64,000 nt of DNA from an uncultured Actinomycetes bacterium (GTDB lineage: Bacteria; Actinomycetota; Acidimicrobiia; Acidimicrobiales; RAAP-2), in the NCBI GenBank assembly GCA_903860745.1, contig CAIORQ010000105.1, positions 39,283 to 103,282 of the forward strand. Direction: 5' to 3'. This document shows positions 54,090 to 64,000 of this stretch, one piece after another (the stretch's first letter is position 1; each line of letters opens with the position of its first letter). The notes beneath the pieces were generated by a model, which saw only the letters and a program-made list of their open reading frames with translations, was not told where the DNA came from and made no database searches. A program made the translations under genes and the position numbers.

Positions 54090-54445
54090 TCCCGCCCCCC
54101 TGGCGCCGCCACGATGGCGTCGCGGCCCGAGACGGCGACCGAGCCACCGAAGTCGTCACCGCTGAGGGTGCCCGGGTCCTTCAGGGTGGAACTCACGAGG
54201 GAGGCGCCGGTGAGGTGAGGCCGCCGCAGGCCCGGCGTGCGCATGATCGCGGCCTGGAGTCCCGTGGGCGCCTGGGCGAAGGTCATCGACGACGCGCCCG
54301 ACGCCGCCTTGGACGACGCGCCCGCGACCCCGGCGGGGGCGAGCGTACCCGAACCCACGCCGCTCAGCGCTGCCGTGATCGCCACCGCGCCCAAGGGACG
54401 CAGATACCGCCCGTGCCGGTGTCGCCGCGTACCCCTGGTCACCAC
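53966..54445 (-). pseudogene. 5' portion (signal peptide + first FG-GAP repeat) of the 51270 gene, out of frame
   Basis: MVTRGTRRHRHGRYLRPLGAVAITAALSGVGSGTLA...DDFGGSVAVSGRDAIVAAPGG then nonsense tail; +1 nt at C6 54095-54100 restores AAPGGAGVVYFYQL. Confidence 0.7.
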
Positions 54446-54573
54446 GGAACTGCTCGGGCCCGTCGTCCGGTCGCCTCCCCAAATGCTGGCGACATTAGTA
54501 CGGCGACCGGGGAGAACACGTTCATCGCGCCAAAGACTGCTTCAGGATTGGGCCGGCGAGACCGGGGGACTCG

Positions 54574-56385
54574 CTAGTCCGAGGCCATGCCCCCGCCCGC
54601 CAGGGCCGGTCGAGCACTCGCGCGCATGCGCCGCAGCACGCGGTGGGTCACGTCGACGGCGTCGGGGTGCTGGCCACCGTTGGCCCGGGATCGCTCCTGC
54701 CACGTCGCGGCGCGCGCCGCCAAGATCGCCGGGTCGCGGAACTCGACGCAGTCGAGCCGGTCGGCGTTGACGTCGACGACGATGGTGTCGCCGTCCTCGA
54801 CGAGGGCGATGGGACCGCCCAGCAACGCCTCGGGCGCCACGTGGCCGATGACCAGGCCCACCGAGCCGCCCGAGAATCGCGCGTCGGTCATGAGCGCGAT
54901 GGTGATGCCGCGCTGGCGGCAGATGGTGGTGATCTTGGAGGTGGGATCGAGCATCTCGGGCATGCCGGGCGCCCCGCGGGGGCCCTCGTAGCGGATGACC
55001 ACCATGTCGTTGTCCGCGAACTCGTCCGCGCGCTCGTCGAGCGCGGCGATCAGGTCGTGCTCGCCGTTGAAGACCCGCGCGGTGCCGGTGAAGACGCCCT
55101 CGACGATGCCGCTCTCCACCCCGGCCAGCTTCAAGATGGCCCCGCCCTCGGGGGCGAGGTTGCCGCTCAGCAGTCGCAGGCCTCCGGTGGGCTTGAAGGG
55201 CCGGGCACAGGAGAAGATGACCTCGTGGTCCGCGGGCGGCGGCACCAGGCGGGCGACCTGCTCGGCCAGGGTCTCACCCGTGCAGGTGATGGTGGCGCCG
55301 TCGAGGTAGCCCGCGGCGAGCAGCTCCGCCACCACCGCAGGCAGCCCGCCCGACGCCTCGACGTCGACCATCGAATAGGCGCCGAAGGGCCGCATGTTGA
55401 CGATGACCGGCAGGCGCCGCGACAGCTCGTTGAACTCCTGCTGGCTCATCACCTCGTCCCACAGGTCGATCCCCGCGGCCCGGGCGATCTCCACGCTGTG
55501 CAGCATCACGTTGGTCGAGCCACCCATGGCGATCGCCACCGTGAGCGCGTTGCGCAACGCGGCGGGCGTCACGATGTCGCGAGGGCGGATGCCCCGCGCG
55601 GTCATGGTCACGAGGCAGTCGACGAGCTCGGCGGGGAACTGCTCGAGGCGACGCGGGTCGTCCGAGGGGGGCGCCACCATGTGCAGGGGCTCGAGTCCCA
55701 GCACGCCGAAGAAGGTCTGCATGGTGTTGTAGGTGAACATGCCCCCGCAGCTGCCCTGGCCGGGGCAGGCGTGCAGGGTGATCTCCTCGCGCAGCTCCTC
55801 GTCGGGGCTCGAGGCCACCTGGAAGGCGTCCACGAGGTCGATGCGCTCGCCGGTCCTCGAATGGCGTCCGGGCTTGATCGAGCCGTCCGAGAGCACCACC
55901 GAGGGCACGTTCTGTTCGACCATGGCCGCCACCGTCCCCACCGGGGGCTTGTCACAGGCGACGACGGCCACGAGCCCCGCGACCTGGTTGGCGGCCACGT
56001 GCACCGAGACCGCGTCGTTGACCAGCTCGCGTCCGATGAGCGAGAAGCGCATCTGCGGCGTGCCGTTGAGTTGTCCGTCCGACACCCCCACGGTGAAGGT
56101 CGGTGCGATGAGACGGATCGCCAGGGCGTCGCGCGCGATGCGCGCCGACATGGCCGCCTGGACCGCCGCCACCTTCTCCGAGACGCCCAGGTAGCACTGG
56201 CTGTCGCCGAGGTTGCCCACCACGGCCCAGACGGGGTCGTGGATCTTGGTGACGTCCTCGCCGAGGAATCGGGCGGTGCCCACGCGCTGGACGTCGCGAC
56301 CCGGGTTCGAGGACTTGATGTCGGCGAAATGGCGCCCGGTGGCGCTCGCGGGGTCGGTCGTGGAGTGGCGGGGGTCGGCGGACAT
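54574..56385 (-). CDS. ilvD: Dihydroxy-acid dehydratase / ILVD-EDD family
   Basis: HACPGQGSCGGMFTYNTMQ, MGGSTNVMLHSVEIARAAGI, GGLRLLSGNLAPEGGAILK, TDARFSGGSVGLVIGHVAPEA. Confidence 0.82.
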   Translation of the reverse strand: MSADPRHSTTDPASATGRHFADIKSSNPGRDVQRVGTARFLGEDVTKIHDPVWAVVGNLGDSQCYLGVSEKVAAVQAAMSARIARDALAIRLIAPTFTVGVSDGQLNGTPQMRFSLIGRELVNDAVSVHVAANQVAGLVAVVACDKPPVGTVAAMVEQNVPSVVLSDGSIKPGRHSRTGERIDLVDAFQVASSPDEELREEITLHACPGQGSCGGMFTYNTMQTFFGVLGLEPLHMVAPPSDDPRRLEQFPAELVDCLVTMTARGIRPRDIVTPAALRNALTVAIAMGGSTNVMLHSVEIARAAGIDLWDEVMSQQEFNELSRRLPVIVNMRPFGAYSMVDVEASGGLPAVVAELLAAGYLDGATITCTGETLAEQVARLVPPPADHEVIFSCARPFKPTGGLRLLSGNLAPEGGAILKLAGVESGIVEGVFTGTARVFNGEHDLIAALDERADEFADNDMVVIRYEGPRGAPGMPEMLDPTSKITTICRQRGITIALMTDARFSGGSVGLVIGHVAPEALLGGPIALVEDGDTIVVDVNADRLDCVEFRDPAILAARAATWQERSRANGGQHPDAVDVTHRVLRRMRASARPALAGGGMASD

Positions 56386-56459
56386 GACGTGAATTCTAGA
56401 CAGGGCGACCTGGTCGGCCCGTGGCCCCGGGCGGTGACGCCCGTCGGTAGGCTCGCACT

Positions 56460-57380
56460 GTGTCAACGCGTCTGAGCGTCAGCGTCTCCGAAGACTTCCT
56501 CTACGAGGCCCTGGTCGGCGACGAGGGACTCGACGTGCTGCGCTGGGACCTCGAGGGCCCCGCCCCGCGCGAGGCGATCGACCTCGTGGTCCCCGACTAC
56601 CTCGCCCCCAAGTCACGCCTGGCCAACCTGGTCGGGGTCCGCAGTCGCCTCGTGCAGAGCCAGATGATCGGTTACGACGGCGTGGCGGCGCTGCTGCCCC
56701 CGGGCGTCGTCTACGCCAACGCCGCCTCGGTGCACGAGACCTCGACGGCCGAGCTCGCCCTGGCCCTCGTCCTGGCCGCCCAGCGCGGACTCCCCGACTT
56801 CGTGCGCGCCGCCGAGCTCGGTCGCTGGGCCTTCGACTACTACCCGAGCCTGGCGGACAAACGCGTGCTCCTCCTGGGATACGGCGGGGTGGGACGCGCC
56901 ATCGAGGCCCGCCTGGCGCCCTTCGAGGTCGACGTCGTGCGCGTCGCGCACCGCGCCCGGGTCGCCGAGACCGGTCCGGTGCACGGCGTCGGCGAGCTGG
57001 GCGCCCTGCTTCCCCACGCCGACGTGGTCATCGTGTCGCTGCCCCTCACCGCAGAGACCCACCACCTCGTCGACGCCACCTTCCTCGCGGCCATGGCCGA
57101 CCACAGTCTCTTCGTCAACGTCGGGCGGGGACCCGTGGTGGCCACCGAGGACCTGGTGGCCTGTGCCGCCACCGGTCGCCTGCGCGTGGCCCTCGACGTG
57201 GTCGAGCCCGAGCCCCTGCCCGAGGGGCACCCGCTGTACTCGATGCCCAACGTGCTGATCTCGCCCCACGTGGGTGGCGCCACCAGCGCCATGCGCCCAC
57301 GGGTCCTGCGTCTGATCGCCACCCAGATCGAACGCCTGCGTCGCGGCGAGGAGCCGCTCAACGTGGTGCTGCGGACCTAG
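56460..57380 (+). CDS. D-isomer-specific 2-hydroxyacid dehydrogenase
   Basis: KRVLLLGYGGVGRAIEARLAPFEVDVVRV, NVGRGPVVATEDLVACAATG, ISPHVGGATSAM. Confidence 0.92.
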   Translation: MSTRLSVSVSEDFLYEALVGDEGLDVLRWDLEGPAPREAIDLVVPDYLAPKSRLANLVGVRSRLVQSQMIGYDGVAALLPPGVVYANAASVHETSTAELALALVLAAQRGLPDFVRAAELGRWAFDYYPSLADKRVLLLGYGGVGRAIEARLAPFEVDVVRVAHRARVAETGPVHGVGELGALLPHADVVIVSLPLTAETHHLVDATFLAAMADHSLFVNVGRGPVVATEDLVACAATGRLRVALDVVEPEPLPEGHPLYSMPNVLISPHVGGATSAMRPRVLRLIATQIERLRRGEEPLNVVLRT

Positions 57381-58393
57381 ATCCTCGCGAAGTAGTCCCG
57401 CGACACTTCGGTGAGCGCAGCCAGGGTGTCGCCCAGGGCGCGGCGCTCGCCCACCGCCGACACCAGGTCGCGCACCTCGACCCAGGGGTAGCGGGCGCGC
57501 AACTGCGCCACGGCGTGCTCCTCGGCCGCGCCGCAGACGACGAGCACGCGCTGGTCGGGTCGGGTCAGCGCACAGACCCCCGACACCACCTTGCCCTCGA
57601 GGCTGCCCGTGTCGACGCGTCCCTCGCCGGTCACCACGTGGGTCGCCACCGAGAGCCGCGCCGCGAGCCCGGTGACCTCGGCCACGACGTCGAAGCCCCC
57701 CACGAGTCGCGCGCCCAGGGCGCCCAGGGCGCCCGGGATCCCCCCGGCGGCCCCGGCGCGCTCGAGTCCGTTCACGTCGACGCCCCCGCGTGCGCGGTAG
57801 GTGGTGGCCAGTTCCCTCAGCCGTTCCTCGAGCGGTCCGAGGTCCTCGCTCGCCACGCCCTTCTGCTCGGCGTAGCGCAGAGCGCCGAGGAAGCGCGCGG
57901 TGATGTCGGTGGCGCAGGAGACGCGCAGGGGCAGCCCGCCGCGCTCGCTCAGGGCCTCGTAACAGCCCCAGCCCCCGTCGGAGGTGGCCGAACCCCCACA
58001 GCCGATCACCACCTCCTCCAGGTCGAGCTCGCGGGCCGCGACGAGCGCGTCGGCCACCCCCGCACTCGTCGCGGCCAACGCCTCGGCCGGGCTGGGCTGG
58101 GCCCGGTGCCCCCGCCCCACGATCTCGGCCACCTCGAGGACACCGCGCCGGCCGGGCCCCGCGAGCAGGGTCAGCGGTGCCTGGTGGACCTCCCCCCAGG
58201 GACCGCGCACGCTGAGCATGACGACCTCGCCGTCGAAGACCCGGCGGAAGCCCTCGCCGCCGTCGGACATCGCCACGACGTCCACCACGCTCATGGGGGC
58301 GCCCAGCGCCACGGCGCCCGCCACGTCGGCGGCCTCGGCGGTGGAGCGGAACTTGTCCACGGCCACCACGGCGCGCACCGGATGGGAGCTCAT
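57377..58393 (-). CDS. Glycerate kinase
   Basis: VVAVDKFRSTAEAADVAGAVALG, VVDVVAMSDGGEGF, GCGGSATSDGGWGCYEALS, VTGEGRVDTGSLEGKVVSGV. Confidence 0.93.
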   Translation of the reverse strand: MSSHPVRAVVAVDKFRSTAEAADVAGAVALGAPMSVVDVVAMSDGGEGFRRVFDGEVVMLSVRGPWGEVHQAPLTLLAGPGRRGVLEVAEIVGRGHRAQPSPAEALAATSAGVADALVAARELDLEEVVIGCGGSATSDGGWGCYEALSERGGLPLRVSCATDITARFLGALRYAEQKGVASEDLGPLEERLRELATTYRARGGVDVNGLERAGAAGGIPGALGALGARLVGGFDVVAEVTGLAARLSVATHVVTGEGRVDTGSLEGKVVSGVCALTRPDQRVLVVCGAAEEHAVAQLRARYPWVEVRDLVSAVGERRALGDTLAALTEVSRDYFARI

Positions 58394-58443
58394 GGCCGCA
58401 TCGACGTCTCGGTGACCGCGCGTGTCGGGGCGCGGCCCGCCAC

Positions 58444-59867
58444 TCAGCGCCGCGCCTGCAGCGCCGCGATGACGGCCTTGCCGTTGGCCTGGCCGCGGGT
58501 CAGCTTCATGACCTGGCCGATGAAGAACTGGGCGAGCTTGTCGTCGCCCTCGCGGTAGCGCCGCCACTCCTCGGGGTGGGCGACGATCAGGGAGTCGACG
58601 GTGTCGGTGAGACTGTCGTCGGAGAGCTGTTCGAAACCCTTCGCCGCGGCGATGGCCCGGGGGTCCCCGCCGTGGCTCAGCAGCTCGGCGAGCACGGTCT
58701 TGGCCTGGGTGGCCGAGAGCTCGCCGCGCTGCTCCATGGCCACGGTCGCCACGAAGGCCTCCGTGGACAGGCGCTCGACGTTCTCCAGGTCGCCGGCGAG
58801 CTCGTTGGCCACGCGCGACAGCGCCAGGGCGACGTCACCCGCGGCCTCGGCCACCGCGTGCACGTAGCGCTCGAGCCCGAGGTCGATCACGACCTCCACG
58901 GCGTCGAGCTGGGCCGGCGTGGGCGAGGCGAGCCGGGCGACCACCTCGGCGCGGCGCTGCGCGGGCATGGGGCCCAGAGCGGCGCGCACCCGGTCCTGCC
59001 AGGCCTGGTCGGGTGCCAGGTCCACGAGGTCGGGGTCGCGGAAGTAGCGGTAGTCGTCGGCGTCCTCCTTGACGCGCAGCGTGGAGGTCTCGCCCAGGCC
59101 CTCGTCCCAGTGTCGCGTCTCCTGGCGCACGACGCCGCCGTCGCCGATCAGCTCGATCTGGCGCAGCGCCTCGTAGTCGATGGCGCGCCCCAGGCTGCGC
59201 AGGGAGTTGAGGTTCTTGATCTCGCAGCGCGTGCCGAAGGGCTCGCCGCTGCGGCGCACCGAGACGTTGGCGTCGAAGCGCATCGAGCCCTCCTCGAGGC
59301 GCCCGTCGGAGGCGCCGGTGGCGATGAGGATGCCGCGCAGCTCGCTGGCGTAGGCGCGGGCCTGCTCCGCCGAGCGGATGTCGGGCCCCGAGACGATCTC
59401 TACGAGGGGCACCCCGCAGCGGTTGTAGTCCACCAGCGAGGAGTCCGCCCCCGCCAGTCGTCCCGAGCCGCCCAGGTGGGTGGACTTGCCGGTGTCCTCC
59501 TCCATGTGGGCGCGCTCGATGGAGACCCGACTGCCGTCGGGCAGGTCGAGGTAGCCGCCGGAGTTGATCGGCAGGTCGTACTGGGAGATCTGGTAGTCCT
59601 TGGCCTGGTCCGGGTAGAAGTAGTTCTTGCGGTGGAAGGTCGAGGGCGCGATGGTGCAGTGCAGGGCCATGCCGATGCGCATGGCGTAGTCCACGGCCTC
59701 GCGGTTGAGCACCGGCAGCGAACCGGGCAGACCCAGGCAGACCGGGCAGATGTTGGTGTTGGGCTCGGAACCGAAGTTGTTCGCGCAGCCGCAGAAGAGC
59801 TTGGACTTGGTGAGCAGCTCGGTGTGGACCTCGAGACCCACCACCATCTCCCAGCCGTCGGGCAGCG

Positions 59868-59871
<4 letters not shown>
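58444..59871 (-). CDS. gatB: Asp-tRNA(Asn)/Glu-tRNA(Gln) amidotransferase subunit B
   Basis: [20 protein letters not shown]...[60 protein letters not shown]. Confidence 0.97.
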
Positions 59872-61288
<1,417 letters not shown>

Positions 61289-61292
<4 letters not shown>

Positions 61293-61591
61293 GGGGCCTC
61301 CCCCAGGATGCTCGGCACCGCGAAGCGGTGGTCGCGGGCGTCGGGGGCCTCGGCCAGGACGGCCTCGCGGTCCAGGCTCGGCGTGACGACGTCCTCGCGG
61401 ACCACGTTGGTGAGCCCGAAGGGGTGCGCCGTCGCCACCACCCCGGAGAGGTCGAGGCTGTTCATGTCGCGCGCGTGCTCGAGGACCTGGCCGAGCTGCT
61501 CGGTGAAGAGGTCCAGCTCGGCCTCGCTCAGGGTCAGGCGCGCCAGGCGGGCCACCTTGGCCACGTCGTCGCGCGAGAGGGCGTCGCTCAC
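61289..61591 (-). CDS. gatC: Asp/Glu-tRNA amidotransferase subunit C
   Basis: [47 protein letters not shown]. Confidence 0.95.
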
Positions 61592-62343
61592 CGTCCCAGC
61601 TCCCGGGCCAGGAAGTCCATCGTGCGCGTCTCGATCAGCTCGCGGTCGTTGTCCAGCGTGGCCACGTGATAGGAGTTCTCCAGCCAGATCCGCTCGACGG
61701 GGCCGTTGGACTTGTTGACCAGCTCGTCGCCGTTGTCGGTCTCGACGACGTGGTCGATGGTGCTGGTGAACAGCAGGCTCGACGCGGTGATGGCGCTCAG
61801 GCTCGCGTTGACCCCCGGCACCGCCTTGAGCCAGCTCAGGGCGGGGCCGATGGGCGTCTGGTCGTAGGAGGTCTCGGTCGAGCCCTCCTTCTTGATGTCC
61901 GAACCGACCGAGTCGTAGGTGAGCACACCGGCGTCGAGCATGCCCTGGGCCAGGTCGTCCCAGTCGGGACCGGGGTGCTTGATGTAGGGGTTGATGAGGA
62001 CCAAGGCGGCGACGTCGGGGCGCTGGGCGGCGACGTGCACGGCCAAGCCCCCGCCCACCGACAGTCCGATGATCGCCACGCGCTCGCAGCGGGCCGCCAG
62101 CTCGTCGTAGGCGGCCAGCGCCGCCGAGGACCAGTCGGCCCAGCCCGTCGTCATCAGGTCCTCGACCGAGGTCCCGTGTCCGGGCAGTCGAGGCGCCAGC
62201 ACGCTGTAGCCGGCCCGCGCGCAGAGCCGGGCCAGGTCGACGACGCTCGAGACGGTACCCGTCAGCCCGTGCAGGACCAACACGCCCAGGGGGCCACCGG
62301 GGGAGGAATACGTCTCGCCCCCGGGCATCACCACGTCACTCAT
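61588..62343 (-). CDS. Alpha/beta hydrolase (carboxylesterase/lipase-like)
   Basis: [62 protein letters not shown]. Confidence 0.92.
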   Translation of the reverse strand: MSDVVMPGGETYSSPGGPLGVLVLHGLTGTVSSVVDLARLCARAGYSVLAPRLPGHGTSVEDLMTTGWADWSSAALAAYDELAARCERVAIIGLSVGGGLAVHVAAQRPDVAALVLINPYIKHPGPDWDDLAQGMLDAGVLTYDSVGSDIKKEGSTETSYDQTPIGPALSWLKAVPGVNASLSAITASSLLFTSTIDHVVETDNGDELVNKSNGPVERIWLENSYHVATLDNDRELIETRTMDFLARELGR

Positions 62344-62382
62344 AGTGCACCAGACTACCTTTTGGCCCCGACCCCTCCGTCC

Positions 62383-62661
62383 TCACCCGCGGCGGGCGTG
62401 AGCGTGGTAGTGGTCGGGGATCTTGCGCATGTGGTCGTCGTAGTACCACGCGGCGCCGCGGTAGAAGTCCTCGGCCACCGGGGTGATCGCCTGGACCAGG
62501 CGCTCGCGCACCGGCGTCGGCGGCGAGGGATCGTGACGGCGCCACACCACCATCGGGACCCGACACACCAGGCAGTCGGCGATCCAGTACTCGGGCTCCT
62601 GGGCGTAGCGGGTGGTGAGACTCTCGTCGGCGCAGAGCTCGCAGCCGCTACTGGGTGACAT
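62383..62661 (-). CDS. Small Cys-rich protein of unknown function
   Basis: SGCELCADESLTTRYAQEPEYWIADCLVCRVPMVVWRRHDPSPP; two CxxC pairs; overlaps preceding kinase stop. Confidence 0.65.
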   Translation of the reverse strand: MSPSSGCELCADESLTTRYAQEPEYWIADCLVCRVPMVVWRRHDPSPPTPVRERLVQAITPVAEDFYRGAAWYYDDHMRKIPDHYHAHARRG

Positions 62662-64000
62662 TGAGCGTCACGGTCGACTGGTACGGGACCTTGGTGCCCG
62701 CGGCCGGGATCTCCGACACGACCTTCGTCCAGGTCCCGTTGGAGGTCGGAGTCCCGTGCCCCGGGCCCTGGGTCTTGTAGAAGAGCTTGGCGGTCCTCAT
62801 CGCGGCCAGCACCTGAGCCTGGTCCATCCCGACCACGTTGGGCATCAGCACCGTCGCGGGGACCGACGTGGTCGTCGTGGGCGCCGTCGCGGCCGTCGTC
62901 GTGGTCACGCCCGTCGCCGTCGTGGTCGTCACCGAGCTGGCCGCGGTCGTGGTCGTCACCGCGGCGCTCCCCGTCGAGCTGACCAGCACCACCGCGGCAC
63001 CGCGGGGGACGCCCGTCGGATTCTTCGTCGTGCCGTAGAGGACCTCGGCCACCAGTCCGGCCGCCACGCTCGAGGGCGTCGTCGACGTCGCCGGGCAGGT
63101 GGCGGTGACCTTGAGGGTCGCCAACTCCGCGATCGCCGCCGGGCAACTCTTGCCCACGAGGTCGGTGGGCATCGTCACGACCACGGGCGGTGGGCCGCTC
63201 GAGCGCACGACCGACAGCGTCGCCCCGCCGGCCATGCTCGTCCCGGCGGCCGGTGACTGGCTGACGATGTCCCCCTTCGCCACCGTCGCCGACGCGGCGT
63301 AGCCCGCGACGCTCAGCGTCAGTCCGTCGTTCTTCACCAGCGTGGAGGCCTCAGCGAGCGTCAGACCGGTCAGGGGCGGCGCGGTGTGCTTCGAGGAGAG
63401 ATACCCCAGCTTCCACGCCAGTCCCCCACCGACCGCCAGGACCAGGACCAGCGCCGCGGCCACGAGGTAGAGCGGACGGCGCCGGCGACCGCCGATGGGT
63501 CCGAGGTCGTCGAAGCTCCCCGGCGCCGACCGGCGCGGCGGGGCGCCCAGGCGCACGCTCGGCGACTGCGCGAAGGTGGAGGACGAGCGGGACGAGGAGA
63601 CGATCTGCGTGGGCGAGGGCGGACGGAACCCGACCGACTGGCGGGGCTCGGCCAGGGTGAAGCCGCCGAGCAGGGACGCCGGCGGCTCGTCGTACTTCAC
63701 GAAGGAACCTTCGTCGGGCACCACTCCCGAGAGGCGCTGGGTCAGCTCCTCGGCCGTCAGGCGCACCAGCGCGTCGGGCACGGTGGCCAGGGCCAGCACG
63801 ATGTCGAGGCCGCCGAGCTCGGGACGGGTGGGCAGCGGGGCCCGCTGGCGCTCGTGCAGGATGGCTTCGACCGACGAGCCCTCGAAGGGCGAGGTGCCGG
63901 TGGCGACCTCGAAGAGGATCAGGCCGAGGGCGTAGACGTCGGAGGCGGCCGAGGCGACGTCGCCGCGGGCCTGTTCGGGCGAGAAGTAGCGCACGTCCTC
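62648..64000 (-). CDS. Ser/Thr protein kinase with PASTA domains (C-terminal part, runs off right edge)
   Basis: VRYFSPEQARGDVASAASDVYALGLILFEVATG kinase C-lobe; one TM; PASTA-like MPNVVGMDQAQVLAAMRTAKL...EIPAAGTKVPYQSTVTLNV. Confidence 0.93.
   Translation of the reverse strand, partial: EDVRYFSPEQARGDVASAASDVYALGLILFEVATGTSPFEGSSVEAILHERQRAPLPTRPELGGLDIVLALATVPDALVRLTAEELTQRLSGVVPDEGSFVKYDEPPASLLGGFTLAEPRQSVGFRPPSPTQIVSSSRSSSTFAQSPSVRLGAPPRRSAPGSFDDLGPIGGRRRRPLYLVAAALVLVLAVGGGLAWKLGYLSSKHTAPPLTGLTLAEASTLVKNDGLTLSVAGYAASATVAKGDIVSQSPAAGTSMAGGATLSVVRSSGPPPVVVTMPTDLVGKSCPAAIAELATLKVTATCPATSTTPSSVAAGLVAEVLYGTTKNPTGVPRGAAVVLVSSTGSAAVTTTTAASSVTTTTATGVTTTTAATAPTTTTSVPATVLMPNVVGMDQAQVLAAMRTAKLFYKTQGPGHGTPTSNGTWTKVVSEIPAAGTKVPYQSTVTLNVTQ

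Noticed and set aside
62838-63038. Repetitive GTCGTCGTGGTC tract as a possible tandem repeat or CRISPR-like array
   Set aside because: It encodes a Thr-rich linker of the PASTA kinase on the minus strand; codon-level low complexity, no spacer structure.

Overview
High-GC actinobacterial chromosome segment with many GTG/TTG starts, probably an Acidimicrobiia-like organism (inference). I found no rRNA, tRNA, CRISPR array, transposase or phage module. Most of the window is core metabolism: a Suf Fe-S assembly locus split into two convergent arms with two sufC paralogues (3-11 kb); leucine/BCAA genes (ilvE-leuB, greA-leuC-leuD, leuA; 24-32 kb); ilvB-ilvN-ilvC (47.7-51.1 kb) and an ilvD-like gene; serA/aspC/serC; a response regulator/histidine kinase pair; gatCAB; and the C-terminal part of a PASTA Ser/Thr kinase at the right edge. 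The strongest unannotated signals are two short leader ORFs that look like ribosome-mediated attenuators. One lies upstream of leuA ([12 protein letters not shown], tandem Leu codons) and one upstream of ilvB ([18 protein letters not shown], Val/Leu codons). Each is followed by a perfect terminator hairpin with a U-tract, and each is preceded by a sigma-A-like promoter exactly 6 nt from the GTG, so the leader mRNA is probably leaderless. The leuA transcript appears to run into two tandem PQ-loop/SWEET-like membrane proteins, which would put a candidate transporter pair under leucine attenuation. Other items: a Cys-containing orphan inside the suf operon, two secreted repeat (propeller-like) proteins that share a C-terminal domain and are both broken in frame (one TGA, one C6 homopolymer frameshift), and a perfect operator-like palindrome at a GntR gene. 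All calls come from reading the sequence; no database search was run.
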